From contig CAIIXF020000001.1 in assembly GCA_903813345.2 (NCBI GenBank), positions 38,907,366 through 38,971,365 of the forward strand: a DNA stretch of 64,000 bases, in the 5' to 3' direction. The notes beneath the pieces were generated by a model. The model had not been told where the DNA came from. It worked only from the letters and a program-made list of their open reading frames with translations, and did not search any database. Both the position numbers and the translations under genes were made by a program. Of this stretch, positions 26,301 to 38,403 are shown piece by piece; positions within the stretch are counted from its first letter, which is position 1, and each line of letters begins with the position of its first letter. Source of the stretch: Owenia fusiformis (Eukaryota; Annelida; Polychaeta; Sabellida; Oweniidae).

Positions 26301-27784
26301 ATGGTCTGATCAATGTGGGGAAGCCAAATGGGTCGGCACCTGCAAAGTCAGTAAATTACAACATTAACATGGAGCTCGAATTCTCATGGCTCTCATATCA
26401 AAGAAAGTTCCATTTTTGAGAAGATCCAAAACAATAGAACTTAATACAGTAGTCCTTTCTGATATACCCATGCTATTCAAAACCTATAAACTTTGCGACT
26501 TACAACCTATTACATCATGAACTCAACTTGGAACTTTTGGAACTGATATTTTACTCTAGTTTCCTTGTTTTTTTATTTATTCTTTTTTCTTTATTCCAGT
26601 TAACATTTTGATGATGTGATATGATAGGATGTCCTATCTGCATTACCTGTGCCTCTGAAAGTGTGCCAATAGCATACTGAAAATCTGCACCACTCCTCCA
26701 TGGTCCTCCCACACACCACCTCACTTGCATTGTAGTGTTTGAAACATAGAGTGTCGCTAGGACCAGAGTCAGGTTTGTATTGTATCTTTTCAATACCTGA
26801 AACATTCAAGTTACTGTTGTCAGATTTCATAAATATTATTATACTGTAAAAGGTGTAAAGAATGTTGCATTTAATCAAACTAGTATTCTCTTTTAATTTT
26901 ATGATATTTGATTTGATGTTAAATGCATCTTTAACATAATCAGGCCTGTCCTAAGGGGGATTATGTTGGGGGTGACCAACCCCCTTTTACGAAATTTCTT
27001 TTTAAGATTTGGAGATAATGTTGCAAATATGGCTCTCAGATAAACTCAGAATGCACGAGAGAAGGTCTAAAATATTTTCAGGGGGGCATGCAGCCAGCTT
27101 TGCGTAGCCGCGAGCCTAGTGTGTCGACAGCACAACCCATCCATATGGAAAAGTCATCCCCCTTCAGAATTCCTTCAAACAGGCCTTCATAATTGTCTCT
27201 TTGGTCTTCTAAATGCATGACATCAAACTATTCTTGGTATGCAGGAATAGGCACAGATGGATCAATAATATCATATCAATATTTATTTCAAGTCAGATAT
27301 TTTTTGTACAATAAACATCAGCGCAAGCGCTAATGACCGACATAAATAAGAAATAGCCTAACAGGGTTGGTTTGATCCATTTGGAGTGATGCTCTGATCT
27401 ACTGCTAAAATTGTACATCAAAACATATCAATCCAGAAAAGAAATAGCAATACCAAAATAACCTCAATATATGTAAAAAGACATTCATACCAATCACCAA
27501 CCAATGTTTTTGCAGCACTAACTTTGTAAAAAAATCAACACCATAAGATTTGCATTTCTGGGGAGTCAAACTAAACTTTTGCCAGACATGGAAATAACTT
27601 ATTTGTGTCATTGGATTATTCATAACCTTTAAACACACCCCCTCCATTATATGCACAATCCCACAGTCCAAAGTGTTACAGTGACCTGTGAAAATATAAA
27701 CACCTACTTACCAGGGAAAAATACTTTCATATCTGCAAGGTTGGCGGATTCTCCTCCCTTGGATGCTGGTGCAAAGGATGACAT
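20336..27784 (-). CDS. D-xylose isomerase (class II type), 13 coding exons
   Basis: Exons right to left: 27712-27784, 26647-26796, 26198-26339, 23984-24121, 23579-23688, 23259-23354, 22838-22921, 22471-22526, 22028-22098, 21529-21634, 21085-21267, 20742-20816, 20336-20422. All borders are GT-AG and the frame closes to 456 residues, against about 440 in bacterial class II enzymes. The enzyme interconverts D-xylose and D-xylulose (and glucose and fructose) in the cytosol, using two divalent metals. Visible key residues are H120 and D123 in FHDRD, E251 and K253 in LLIEPKP, E287 and H290 in [12 protein letters not shown]315, D326 and D328 in [15 protein letters not shown], and D358 in [11 protein letters not shown]. 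An N-terminal lead ([11 protein letters not shown]) precedes FFPGIEKIQY. The many introns make bacterial contamination very unlikely. No inactivating change was seen. Confidence 0.95.
22256..22428. mobile_element. MITE-like element in xylose isomerase intron
   Basis: The left end gcagacctgtagtcag and the right end (reverse strand gcaggcccgtagccag) are imperfect inverted repeats, each followed by a G-rich ggggggttc. It is 173 bp, non-coding, and located in the intron between 22099 and 22470. Confidence 0.7.
24958..25945. mobile_element. Decayed IS630/Tc1/mariner-type element in xylose isomerase intron
   Basis: A 988-bp element flanked by TA (24956-24957 and 25946-25947). The ends are cagggtgtccaaaaaaac and its inverse, and the inverted repeats continue imperfectly for ~170 bp. 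The interior has frame-broken transposase pieces on the plus strand, such as [16 protein letters not shown] and [20 protein letters not shown]. The latter is the third-Asp block of this superfamily with the Asp region degraded. It lies in the large intron between 24122 and 26197. Confidence 0.85.
26942..27185. repeat. Degenerate inverted-repeat element in xylose isomerase intron 1
   Basis: caggcctgtcctaaggggga at the left is partly matched on the other strand at the right end (aggcctgtttgaagg...aaggggga). No coding sequence is present. Probably an old MITE. Confidence 0.5.
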
Positions 27785-30687
27785 AATGAATGTAGAGTTG
27801 CAGACCTGTGTGCCTCTCAAACTCCAGAGAAATAATGTGACAATAGACCTGTGTGCAGAAATAAGTGAAGGGTAAGTGAAGTAGGAGTATACAGTGATAG
27901 TACTGTACTGTGTATGGTAAGTGCATACATGTAAAGTCGCCCAAAACAAGATCATCATGCTTTATTATTACAAATAACAGTTGAATAGAGAGGAATAAGC
28001 AAGGATTAAAATGAACATTTATAAAATAAACACTCTAAATTGTATAGAAATCTAAGAAAATCAGACACTTCATTGAGCTTTATGAGAAATCTGAGTGAAA
28101 TAAGCTTGAACAAGTTGACATTTTTAGTAAGGGAGTCATAGGGTAAAGTTGACATCTGATATCTAGGAGTGCAGGTTAACAGTGCTGGTAAATAAACATA
28201 TGATATCAATTAACAATGATTGGAGATGGACAAGGTCATTATTGAGGCATACACTAACTATTATGACATCATTGGTTTTCTAGCAGATTGTTCAGAGTAT
28301 AGAAAATCCTGCCAAAGTAGAGGAGTCACACCATTGGATATTTTGAAAGCATTTCGAGCAACTCTGAAACATTTCTCTGAAACCTAATATTCCAAATCCT
28401 GTACTCCCAACACCCATTACTCAAAAACCCAAATATTCCTAGACCTTTAAATAACATAAATACATGTACTTTGTTTTAAACCAGTTAGTGAACATTTTGC
28501 CAGTTATCTTATATTAGATCGAGTGATATTTACGTTTAGAACGTTATGGTCACCTTGACATTAATATCGCATTGACCTAGCTCTTTTATTTTTTCTCTTT
28601 CTCTTGTACCTTTATGACTTTTGAACAGGTTTTTAAAATCATTCCTTTTTTCTGCCTTCATGTATTCTGAATATTTACATTTTCAACAATTTTCAAGTTT
28701 AATATTTATAACTTTGTGTCTTGCTTTTTTCTAATGTTTGAAGATTCCTAATTAATTATTTACAATAAACAAATGTTTAAAATCACAAGTACAAGATTTA
28801 CATTGTTCATAATTAACCCTTTAATGTTTTTATTTGTTTATCTTGATGACATCTGCCAGGAACGGCATGGCGAATGATTTGAGACAGTTATATCTTTGAC
28901 AATTACTTTACTCTGACAATATCATTAAAATTAATGTTTTTTTGGATGGAAGGGAAAACATCTTACTTGAAAAACATTATTTTGATAAATTATCTCAGAA
29001 AATACTCATTATCATAGATATTAAGTCATTTTTCATACCATACCACCTTACCATACCTAGCCCTTTAACAAAAATGCTGAGAACCTTAACAGACCCATTT
29101 TTTAGTTTTAATGGTTTCTTCATAACAATACATGTATTTGTAATAATACAAATGAACAGGGGACTTGAAAAGTCTGGTGCATTAATTGTCTGTTGTTTAA
29201 GCCAAAATATTTTATTTTTGTGTTGTCAACACCCGAAAGGAAGGGGTGCTGGAAAATATGACCAGTAAATATTAATTAAAAATCACATTTTGTGTATTAA
29301 ATAGAATTTCTCATTTTCTTTAAAAATGAATTCTCAGAATTCAGACTAGTTTGCCTGTAAATAAAGATTTTTCTCACTTTCAAACAATTTAATAAAAAAT
29401 ACTCCACAAAGGCCATTAAAGAAAAATAGCTAGTTGCACTCTCATTTGATCATTTGATTCATTTGAAGTATTTTCAATGTTTTCTTACAAGTCAATCAAA
29501 ACATTCTTTCCATCCCATTGTCACCAACACATCAAATTCTTACAGATTGCCAGATATAGCTTTTCTAGAATATGGATTAAACCACCAATAATTTGGGATT
29601 TTTTAAGCATGCATAAATGATGATGATTTTTCATTTTATGTAGATGTTACTTGATAGAACATAGATATAAATACAATGATCAATGAGCAGGTTTAGATTT
29701 AATCTGATCATTAGTGGAGAAAAAATCAAATTAAAATTGTAAATACCGTATGACTGAATGTACAGGTCAACATGGCCATATCTGGAGGGTCAATATGGGT
29801 TTTGTGTGACCCCTACCCTCCCCCCCTTGAGTCTTGCCTCGTCACTTTTCAGAAAGATAGGCCTGTCATCTTTTTTAATTTGCTTAAAAAATGTTTTGCC
29901 TCAAGTTATTTTTGACACTTCCCCCTGAGCCCTCAATACATGTGAATGTGTATATTGCAATTAAAATAGGAAATTAATATTTTATGATTGCACATTATCT
30001 AAATTCATACCAGCCTAAGCTAAGCGCAGATCTATAAACAAAATTAATGATTTGAAAAGTTGTGTGATAGGTACAATAAATCATTATCACCGAGTTTTAA
30101 AATCAATTGCAATTTTTAGCCAATAAAAGCATTTTACTAACAGTGATCATATCTGAAGATAGCATTAAATATACAGATGAATTGGAGAATGAAGTAACAA
30201 TTCTAAAGTCACAATCTAAATATGAATGAATTTAAAGCCAGTATATCAAAGTTTTATTTTCAAATATTATGGGGAAAATGGAGATGTATATTTTAATCAT
30301 GGCAGAACACAGTGTTCAAACAATGGCTATTGCTGAAAGTCGGCGCAATAGCTCGATAGAGTAAATCAATAATTACATGCAATGTGTGCCATCTTCTGAA
30401 AGATTCAATTGATGATATATTTATGGCCATTTCATTAAACAACAACATCATACATGTAAAAATAAACTTTTAAAATACAAGGCACGAATATCAACATGTT
30501 AATATTAAGGCTCTACTTGATCAGACATTAAAATGGGATTATGATAAGTGGAACATTGCTAACAAAATAGGCGACTTACTTTTCTAATTCCTGGAGACAA
30601 AATTCAACCGGTAGATTCAAATTTGGCACCAAGTAAAAAACAGAGTGACAATTTAGTGGTTTCTCGGTGATTACAGCGTCAGTGAGG
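27785..30687. other. Intergenic region between divergent genes
   Basis: Xylose isomerase (minus) and the sulfotransferase (plus) are transcribed away from each other, so promoters of both should lie here. No TATA box, CpG-rich block or conserved element could be singled out. Only short chance ORFs are present. Confidence 0.5.
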
Positions 30688-32082
30688 ATGTACGTCACAC
30701 GGATGCTTAAACAAAGCAGTTACATCTCTGTTCCTGTGACTATATGGATCTTCCTCATCCTGTACAAATTTCACGGTAGACATGTCACCCAGTTGTCAGC
30801 TGAAACAACACAACATAGAGATAGTAAACTACTGTCAGATAAGATTTGGAGAAAGACAAGCTTAAAGAAAACACCATTAGGGATAAGGAAACCAAATACG
30901 AGAGAAAGATCTATAGAACTGAAAAATATAGATAATGATAAGTCAAGCAAGCAATACCCTACACTAAATGTGGAAGGTCACGGGCGTGTTCAAAAAGATG
31001 ACCCTAGATTGAATGTGCAGTTAAAACAACCAGTGCAGAATGTATTCTTTCTAAAGACCCACAAAACAGCCAGTTCTACTGTACAGAATATCTTCATGAG
31101 GTATGGAGACAACAGAAACCTGACATTTGGTCTTGCAAAATCAGGCAATTTGTTAGGATACCCTTTGAATTTCAAAAAGGATGTTTTATCACCACTTACA
31201 ATTGGCAATGAGTATAACATTATATGTCACCATTTGAGGTATAATAGGAATATCAAACAAATAATGCCTGAAAATACCAAGTTTATAAGTATTGTAAGAA
31301 ACCCTTTCCATCAATTTAGATCAGCGTTTTACTATTACCTATTCCAAAGTCCTATGTGTTATAATATTGCATCAAACTATAGTTTGAAGACATTCACAGA
31401 GGCAACAAGGAGATTGAAAGAGAGGATATGCGGGGTGCCAACAAGGAATATAATGATGTATGACTTTGGTATGGACTTTCCTGATATGAATGATGAGGCT
31501 CTAATTCAACAGAAAATACAGATGATTGATGAAGACTTTGACCTTATTCTTATAACAGACTATCTAGATGAGAGTTTAATTCTCATGAAAGAACTACTGA
31601 ATTGGAAAATAGATGATATTGTATCTTTCACTAAAACATACTCTGCATATAATAAGTCGAACATAATTACACAATCCATGGCAACTTCCATGGTTCGATG
31701 GAACTATGCCGACCATTTACTATTCAAGCATTTTAATGATTCACTATGGGAAAAAATTGATGTTTATGGAAGGGATCGCATGAATAAACAGATAAGTGTT
31801 TTGAGGAACAGACGTCATCAATTGGAATCATTTTGTATAAAAAATATGTCATTTATTGATGAAATTGAAAATATTGATTTTAAGCCGACAAATAGAATGG
31901 ACATTACACTAGGATATAACCTCAATGTGTTTGCCAAGGGGAATAGGACGTGTAATCAGCTCGCAACAGATGAGGTCCCATATACTAAGAAACTTGGCGC
32001 TAAAATGAAAAAGCTTGGTAGATTTTCCCATCGTTTAGGAATCAGAAACACAGATGATTTCCACCTTAACCCCAAGAGATGA
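30688..32082 (+). CDS. Galactose-3-O-sulfotransferase-like (Gal3ST/cerebroside sulfotransferase family)
   Basis: A single open exon of 464 residues from ATG at 30688. The frame extends upstream to a GTG at 30667, which is not a likely animal start, and tgattacag just before 30677 could be a splice acceptor. It is a type II membrane protein: a short cytosolic head, then a hydrophobic anchor at ~11-28 (YISVPVTIWIFLILYKF), a stem, and a lumenal catalytic domain. The 5'-phosphosulfate site is FFLKTHKTASSTV (~120-132) and the 3'-phosphate site is FISIVRNPF (~199-207); both bind PAPS. Several N-x-S/T sites fit a Golgi lumenal enzyme. The family transfers sulfate to the 3-OH of terminal galactose on glycolipids or glycans; the substrate of this member cannot be read from sequence. 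Length is close to vertebrate family members. It converges with the UGT gene downstream. Confidence 0.9.
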   Translation: MYVTRMLKQSSYISVPVTIWIFLILYKFHGRHVTQLSAETTQHRDSKLLSDKIWRKTSLKKTPLGIRKPNTRERSIELKNIDNDKSSKQYPTLNVEGHGRVQKDDPRLNVQLKQPVQNVFFLKTHKTASSTVQNIFMRYGDNRNLTFGLAKSGNLLGYPLNFKKDVLSPLTIGNEYNIICHHLRYNRNIKQIMPENTKFISIVRNPFHQFRSAFYYYLFQSPMCYNIASNYSLKTFTEATRRLKERICGVPTRNIMMYDFGMDFPDMNDEALIQQKIQMIDEDFDLILITDYLDESLILMKELLNWKIDDIVSFTKTYSAYNKSNIITQSMATSMVRWNYADHLLFKHFNDSLWEKIDVYGRDRMNKQISVLRNRRHQLESFCIKNMSFIDEIENIDFKPTNRMDITLGYNLNVFAKGNRTCNQLATDEVPYTKKLGAKMKKLGRFSHRLGIRNTDDFHLNPKR

Positions 32083-33712
32083 AAATAAAAAAAAGATAAA
32101 TCTCAAAGTTAGTTTTGTGGGAACAGGAGGGAAATACTTACTTTGGTAGAAGCTTTTTGTAATTACCAATCTTAAAAAATCCACATTCATTCAGGTAGAA
32201 AGTGAATTAGTTGCCTAAACTAAGTGAAAGGTCTGTGCCAAAGTATACTATATTGATGTTCTTTACAGATCATGACACATCAAAATTAATGGTTATGGCC
32301 TTAAGGGTTAATTACAATTTTAACATGTTATTAGTACTACAATGTATATGAAAATGGTATATCAATTTGATTTTGTCAATAATGTACCAATAAGAACCAG
32401 GCTTGTCAAATCTTCTTTTCAATAAATATTCTCACCATTACAAGAAACAAGGTATTTTTGGTCAAGAGTTTTGACCAGTTTAGTGAAGTATTTATCCAAT
32501 TTCATGAAAATATAAACTTTAAAAGTGTTATCTCACATTATTTGTATCTGGAAAATATGTTGTACATGTAGTTATAAAGGCATTGCTTCTTTACCATGAT
32601 AAGTGTATAAAACTCAACGTGATTAATGTACAAGGTATTCAAAATAATCATAATTGTTAAAAATAAAGTTTTTTCATCATATTACAATAAATCAGGGAAG
32701 AATATGTATAAGTGTACATGCATTTTAATCTTCTGACAACATAAAATCAAGCAAACATTGTTAATTTCATGGTTAGATTGTAATAAGAACCACAACAATG
32801 AACATGCAGAGATGATAAGTAATAAACAAAAATTAAGCATATTATTCAGATAAAATCAACTATTTTTCCAAATTGGATTACAATAGCAGGCCTAGTGTGT
32901 CACAGCAGACTCACATGTTCTCGAAAATGATAGAATAATATCTCATAAAAGATAAAACTGTAATGACTTGAATTAACTAAGACAACACGGTACATTTTTT
33001 CAATGACTGTAAATATTTATTGGATAAGCTTTTGTAGGTTACAAATGATGATGTTTAATTTGGCAATCGTTTTTGTCTAATGTAAACAGATTAATTACCT
33101 AAATCCATGCATGACTATCGATGGTGATGATGTTGATAGTAAACAGAATAAAATATCCATTCATAAAAATTATAAATTCTCATTGATCATATAAGGGTGA
33201 AGAAGGATTCACTAAACTAATTAATCTAATTAATAAAATTATATTCTAGTATACATCTGTATTAGTTATCCATAAAAATGCATCTGTGCATTAATGTTCT
33301 TTTCTAAACATATCTTATATTATGGACAACCAAAAATGAAAGGAAACTCTTACTTAACTTATTTATTTATTTTCACTTTCACTTTTAACATGTAGCAAAT
33401 AAATAAAATAAATAAAAAAAAATTATTTCATTACTTACACTTGAAATTGAATTAACCATATTGCTCTAACTTGAATCAAGGAAAAATTCACAATATATTG
33501 TTAAAGAATTTTATTACTTTACAATTTAGGAAGAAATTGCCTAAAAAATGAGGAGGTACCCTCGAAGTTCCCTTTCTATTTTTTTCATGTCCATGATATT
33601 AATGAATAATGTGATCCCTGATGTAACTTGGAACTGATTGTCTTCAAACCTTAGTCTGGACTGAATGAAATATCTATAATATCAGTAAGGTATTATAAGC
33701 CAATATGAAAAG
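32083..33712. other. Convergent intergenic region, start of the UGT segmental repeat
   Basis: It holds the 3' flanks of the sulfotransferase and of UGT copy A. From about 32925 onward the sequence recurs near 36110-36612 plus 37979-38403 and near 41990-42620 plus 51832-52118. No gene seen. Confidence 0.7.
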
Positions 33713-35260
33713 TTACTCGGACTTAATTTTTTGTCTACCTCTACAGCAACACTTAAATATAACCATCCTACAGCAACAAGTTAGTAACAGTGACACAATG
33801 CCCAATCCCAGCATGACAATGCACATAACATCCAGAAGAAGTAGCTGGTATAAAGGCATGTCAATGGAATGAGACTTGAGATGGTCAGAACCATACTTCA
33901 ATACATGCCTCACCCAGCGTGCAACTTTCTCCTGGGCAGGCGTTTGCTCTTTTACAATAGCAGAGCAGCGCTTGATCTTGCTCCTGAACGTGTCATTAGT
34001 TGTGAGTTCAATCAAATTTTGTATAAGGCTTTCTGTAGTAAAAGTCTTCATTTGGAGGTCTAACCCAAAGCCTTTAACTCGCATCCTAACAGCATTGCTG
34101 AACTGGTCTCCAAACAGAGGGAATGTAAGAGTAGGTACACCATGGTAGACAGCCTCTAGTTGACAATTGTTGCCACCATGTGTGATAAACAAAATGGTCC
34201 TGGGATGTCCAAGAATATCATTCTGGGGTAGCCAATTCAAAGGAAGCACATTGTCAGGCACCTTCAAGGTAGTTTCACTGTTTCTCATAATAAATCTCAA
34301 TTTAGGGAAAACTTTAAACGCATCAAAAAATTTCTTCAAAACACGATCAGGCATTTTTGAGAAAATGCTTCCAAATGTCATTACAACAATCCCATCTTTA
34401 GCCCCCTGGATGAAGCTTTCAATATTCTCTGGGAGAGGATGTGGATGGTGTGCTCCCATGCCTCCTACCATCTGATAATGTGGGGCAGTAACTCGTGGAT
34501 AATCCAGACAAACATCTTGAAGATTGACAAGTACCAACTCAGACTGTTTGTAGAGAAAATCCATGCTGACAGCAGGCTTATTGGGGGCATATTCTGCGAT
34601 AATACTATTAGGATACAGGACAGCAGGAAGCACATAGAGTGTCATAAATTGGGCAAACGTGTTAATCAATCTCTGTGTAATAGACATGTTATCAGTAAAC
34701 CAGAAAGCTGGCAATGGTTGAACTGAAGGCAGTCCAGTAACTCCTGAAGCAAGTGGATCATCTGAGGCTGTTAGTGTTATATATGGGATTGAATGTCGGT
34801 ATGCTAACACATACAAATACCTACAGAACAAAGTACCATCTATAATTGCTAAATTGAATTCAGTAGCATCCATCTGCTGTTTAAGCCCATTGTCACCAAG
34901 TACATCTACTTTCTGATTGTCAACAAGGTTTTTTATAGTACTCAGTGTTGTCATTAGAGACACTGGTTCTTTATTTTCTTCGAACACATCATTCTCGATA
35001 GCTTTCCTTGAGTCATCACTCTTGTCAGCATTCACACTGTCATATGTGATATAGTTTAATCCATGTTTATCGAGTGTTTTCTTATGACGAGGAGCAATAA
35101 CAAAAGTGACAGAGTGTCCCTCCTTCACCAAGGTATGGGCTGTCACCACAAAGAAATTCACATGACTGACATGGTCAAAGGGCATCATCACCAAATTCTC
35201 GCAGCGGACAAGACAAATGAGTCCAAGTGTCATCAGGAAGTGACTTTGAAGCAACGACAT
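33713..35260 (-). CDS. UDP-glycosyltransferase, copy A
   Basis: One coding exon of 515 residues. The signal peptide is ~1-20. A catalytic His is likely at 33 (HVSHVNF) and its Asp partner at 141 (LAIIDGTLF). The UGT signature at ~343-387 reads WLPQNDILGHP, ITHGGNNCQLEAVYHG, then FPLFGDQ, where the Asp-Gln pair contacts the UDP-sugar. A membrane anchor lies at ~474-498, and a short cytosolic tail ends KIKSE, a KxKxx-type ER retrieval signal. The enzyme should transfer a sugar from a UDP-sugar to small lipophilic acceptors in the ER lumen; sugar and acceptor are unknown. A conserved acceptor (ttttcag before 35273) suggests a 5' UTR intron. In this copy Cys366 replaces the Gly found in copies B and C. 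It is the first of three tandem copies. Confidence 0.95.
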   Translation of the reverse strand: MSLLQSHFLMTLGLICLVRCENLVMMPFDHVSHVNFFVVTAHTLVKEGHSVTFVIAPRHKKTLDKHGLNYITYDSVNADKSDDSRKAIENDVFEENKEPVSLMTTLSTIKNLVDNQKVDVLGDNGLKQQMDATEFNLAIIDGTLFCRYLYVLAYRHSIPYITLTASDDPLASGVTGLPSVQPLPAFWFTDNMSITQRLINTFAQFMTLYVLPAVLYPNSIIAEYAPNKPAVSMDFLYKQSELVLVNLQDVCLDYPRVTAPHYQMVGGMGAHHPHPLPENIESFIQGAKDGIVVMTFGSIFSKMPDRVLKKFFDAFKVFPKLRFIMRNSETTLKVPDNVLPLNWLPQNDILGHPRTILFITHGGNNCQLEAVYHGVPTLTFPLFGDQFSNAVRMRVKGFGLDLQMKTFTTESLIQNLIELTTNDTFRSKIKRCSAIVKEQTPAQEKVARWVRHVLKYGSDHLKSHSIDMPLYQLLLLDVMCIVMLGLGIVSLLLTCCCRMVIFKCCCRGRQKIKSE

Positions 35261-35273
35261 TCTGCACGGTTTC

Positions 35274-35905
35274 CTGAAAATAGTTCAAATTCAAATAAAA
35301 TAACAACCTTATAAAAACAGAGCTTAAAGCGCCTCTGAACCATTGCAGTTTGATTAATTTCTGGGAAGAAACTAAAAGATGTTGAGATATGGTATTCATA
35401 ACCCTACCTATTTTTTAATTTAAAGTCCCCATGTAAAGTCACAGGAGGGGTGTCGTAGAAGGGGTGTCAAACAAGTGACAGTGTTATGGGGGGGGGGTGT
35501 TACAAGGGTTGGTGACAAAAAGAAAGGGTGTCAAAGGAGGGGAGCATGTCACAGAGGGTGTGGGTGTCAAACAGGAGGATGGTGTTACAGGGGTTGGTGA
35601 CAAAAAGAAAGGGGGTCACAGTAGGGGACGATATCACAGAGGGGGTTGTCAAACAAGAAGACCGTGTTACAGTGGAAAGGGTGTTACAGGGAAGTGGCGT
35701 AGCGTGGGTATTTTGCGAGTGTATGCCAGGAGTGAGCAAAAAATGAGATTGCATTTGAAACTTTCTGGGGCGTTTTAAAATTTCAACTAATAAAATGTAT
35801 TATTTTGTTTCTCACATATATATGATCATTGTTATTAAACTACATGCATTCAGAATATCCAGTATTTTAAAAGTGTGGGGCAATTTTATATCAAAATCAA
35901 CCTTT
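35274..35905. other. Upstream region of UGT copy A
   Basis: Contains ccttataaaaac at 35307-35318 (TATAAGG on the gene strand), then agtccccatgtaaagt, then the ~80-bp minisatellite array, then a stretch shared with copy B up to about 35905. No other gene is seen. Confidence 0.6.
35440..35700. repeat. ~80-bp minisatellite upstream of UGT copy A
   Basis: About three imperfect units built from gtgttacaggggttggtgac, aaaaagaaaggg, tgtcaaaggaggggag, tgtcacagaggg and gtcaaacaggaggatg. It begins 180 bp upstream of the UGT start codon. Frames through it look like repeated peptides but are chance products of the repeat. Confidence 0.9.
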
Positions 35906-36612
35906 TCTAGAAAATGATAGAATGATATCTCATAAAAGATTATATGAATCCCTTAAAAGAAATGTTGAAACATGGTTTAATTAAACAGTCTATCAACTTG
36001 GACTTTTAAGAGATATTTTTTGTTAAGGTGTAAAAGATTGTAAAACTTTTTTTCACATGCTTCACATTTATTTCTATAAATCAATCGGTTTCATATATAA
36101 AAATTGCCATTGTAGACATGACAACATTATCGGCAATTGTAAAACTGTAATGACCTAAATTAACTAAGGATAAGATGATTATTCTAGAAAGGTTTATTGG
36201 CAAATTTTCAAATAAACAAGTAGTGTAACAAATTGAACAGGAAAACTTTTACAGAAAGAAATCCATGGAATTTCAAAAAAATTCCTTTCCTTAAATCTGG
36301 ACAAAGTTTGTTTTGGACAAAATAACACGGTACATTTTTTCAATGACTGTAAATATTTATTGGATAAGCTTTTGTAGGTTACAAATGATGATGTTTAATT
36401 TGGCAATCCTTATTTGTCTAAAATGATATGTAAACAGATTAATTACCTAAATCAATGCATGACTATGATGGTGATGATGATGATGATGATAGTAAACAGA
36501 ATTAAATATCCATTCATAAAAGTATAAATTCTCATTGATCCTGTAAGAGTGAAGAATGATTCACTAAACTAATTAATCTAATTAATAAAACTATATTCTA
36601 GTATACATCTGT

Positions 36613-37978
36613 ATTAACTAGACAATGGCAACTCCACGGAGTAGCAAATCCCAACGAACAAAATATCAATTACCGAATTCCAATCAATTATACTCATTAC
36701 TTTGGTTAAAATTGAAAAATTTAGATTTTAGAATTGCGAATTCCTGCAAAGCAGCCATTTTGAATTTTCTGAGGTACAAATCTGAAGAATAATACCATAA
36801 TTGTGATCTACTCCAAAATTCCTTCAATTTGAGTATAATATAGTCATACTTTGAATTGAAGGGATCGAAAAATTTTTGCGAAATCGTACATTAGACGGCT
36901 ATTTTGAATTTTACGAGGCTCGAATCAGAAAAAAGATACAATATTTGCAATCTACTCTTAATTGCCTTTCCTTTGAGTATAATAAAACTATACTTCAGAA
37001 AGATCTAAAAATTAGCGAAAATTACTGTTTTCCTGACCCCCCATACACGGCCCCTGGGGGTCAGGATGAAAAACACGGAATATGTGTGAAATAGATAGAT
37101 GTTGTGAATATACTACCAAAATTTCAAACAATAATATTAATCACTTTGGTTTGGAATGAAAAATTTATGGTTTTTGCGAAAAAGTCCCGTCATTTTTAAA
37201 GCGGCGGCCATCTTGAAATTTTTTTATTGCGTACAACTATTCACCAATATACATCTTTCCACTAAATATGAAGAAAATCCGTCAACTCATATTTGAGTTA
37301 TCTTCCGGGCGGATGGACGGATGGACGGACGGACTGACTGACGGACGGATGGACGGAGGGCTTCACTATATCCCTACCGAACTTCGTTCGTTGGGATAAT
37401 TATCTATAACTAGACAACAGCAACGCCAAAGCATAGCAAATCCCATCGAACAGCCATGGCTGGCATTTTTACAAACAAAGTATACAGCAAAATGGCAGCC
37501 ATTTTTCAAAATGACCACCTTAACATGTAAACCTATGAGGTCCTTAACTTTTTTTGAGGAGTATATGAACAGAATCGCTCCACTACTTTTCGAGTTATAG
37601 TAAAATAGGATAAAATGGTGGCCATTTTGAAAAATGGCTGCCTTCTACCAAAAGTGTCATAAGACAGTGTGCTATGATTATAGTATTCACATACCAAATA
37701 TGAACAAAATTGCTCCGCTACTTTTCTAGTTAAAGTAAAATACATTAAAATGGCAGCCATTTTTCAAAATGGCCGCCTTCTACCAAAAGTGTCATTAGAG
37801 AGTGTGCCATGCTAATAGTATTCATATACTGATATACCAAATATGAAAAAAATTGCTCCACTACTTTTCGAGTTATAGTAAAATGCATTAAAATGGCGGC
37901 CATTTTGAAAAATGGACGTACGGACAGACGGATGGATGGAGGCGTTCCCTATATCCCTCCGAACTTCCTTCGATGGGA
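36613..37978. mobile_element. Insertion in the 3' flank of UGT copy B: two related repeat elements
   Basis: Compared with copy A (33265-33280), copy B is split between tctgtattaa and aaaatgcatctg by 1.37 kb. The insert holds two related units, about 36613-37390 and 37408-37979. Each starts near actagacaa, then gcaaatccca and cgaac, and ends with a GGACGGA minisatellite and cgaacttcgttcgttggga-type sequence. The start and end are inverted matches (cccaacgaac / gttcgttggg). Interior stretches such as aaaatggcggccatttt recur. No coding sequence is seen. Confidence 0.75.
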
Positions 37979-38403
37979 TAAAAATGCATCTGTGCATTAA
38001 TGTTCTTTTCTAAACATATCTTATATTATGGACATCCAAAAATGAAAGGAAACTCTTACTTAACTTATTTATTTATTTCACTTTCACTTTTAACATGTAG
38101 CAAATGGTGATAAATAAAATAAATAAAAAAAATTATGTCATTAACTAACCATATTCCTCTAGCTTGAATCAAGGAAAAATTCATAATATATTGTTTAACA
38201 ATTTATTACTTTACAATTTAGGAAGAAATTGCCTAAAAATGCGGAGGTAACCTTGAAGTTCCCTTTCTATTTTTTTCATGTCCATGATATTATCGAATAA
38301 TGTGATCCCTGATGTAACTTGGAACTGATTGTCTTCAAACCTTAGTCTGGACTGAATGAAATATCTATAATATCAGTAAGGTATTATTAGCCAAAATGAA
38401 AAG

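Noticed and set aside
30667-30687. GTG as start of the sulfotransferase
   Set aside because: GTG is not a normal animal start codon. The ATG at 30688 precedes the membrane anchor and gives a typical protein.
33869-34726. Plus-strand frames opposite each UGT gene
   Set aside because: Shadows of the coding strand. They recur opposite all three copies because the genes are nearly identical.
35500-35778. Overlapping reading frames on both strands (repeated QGLVTKRKGV-like peptides) near 35.5, 40.2 and 55.5-56.3 kb
   Set aside because: They are products of the ~80-bp minisatellite, open on both strands at once, with no start context or splice support.
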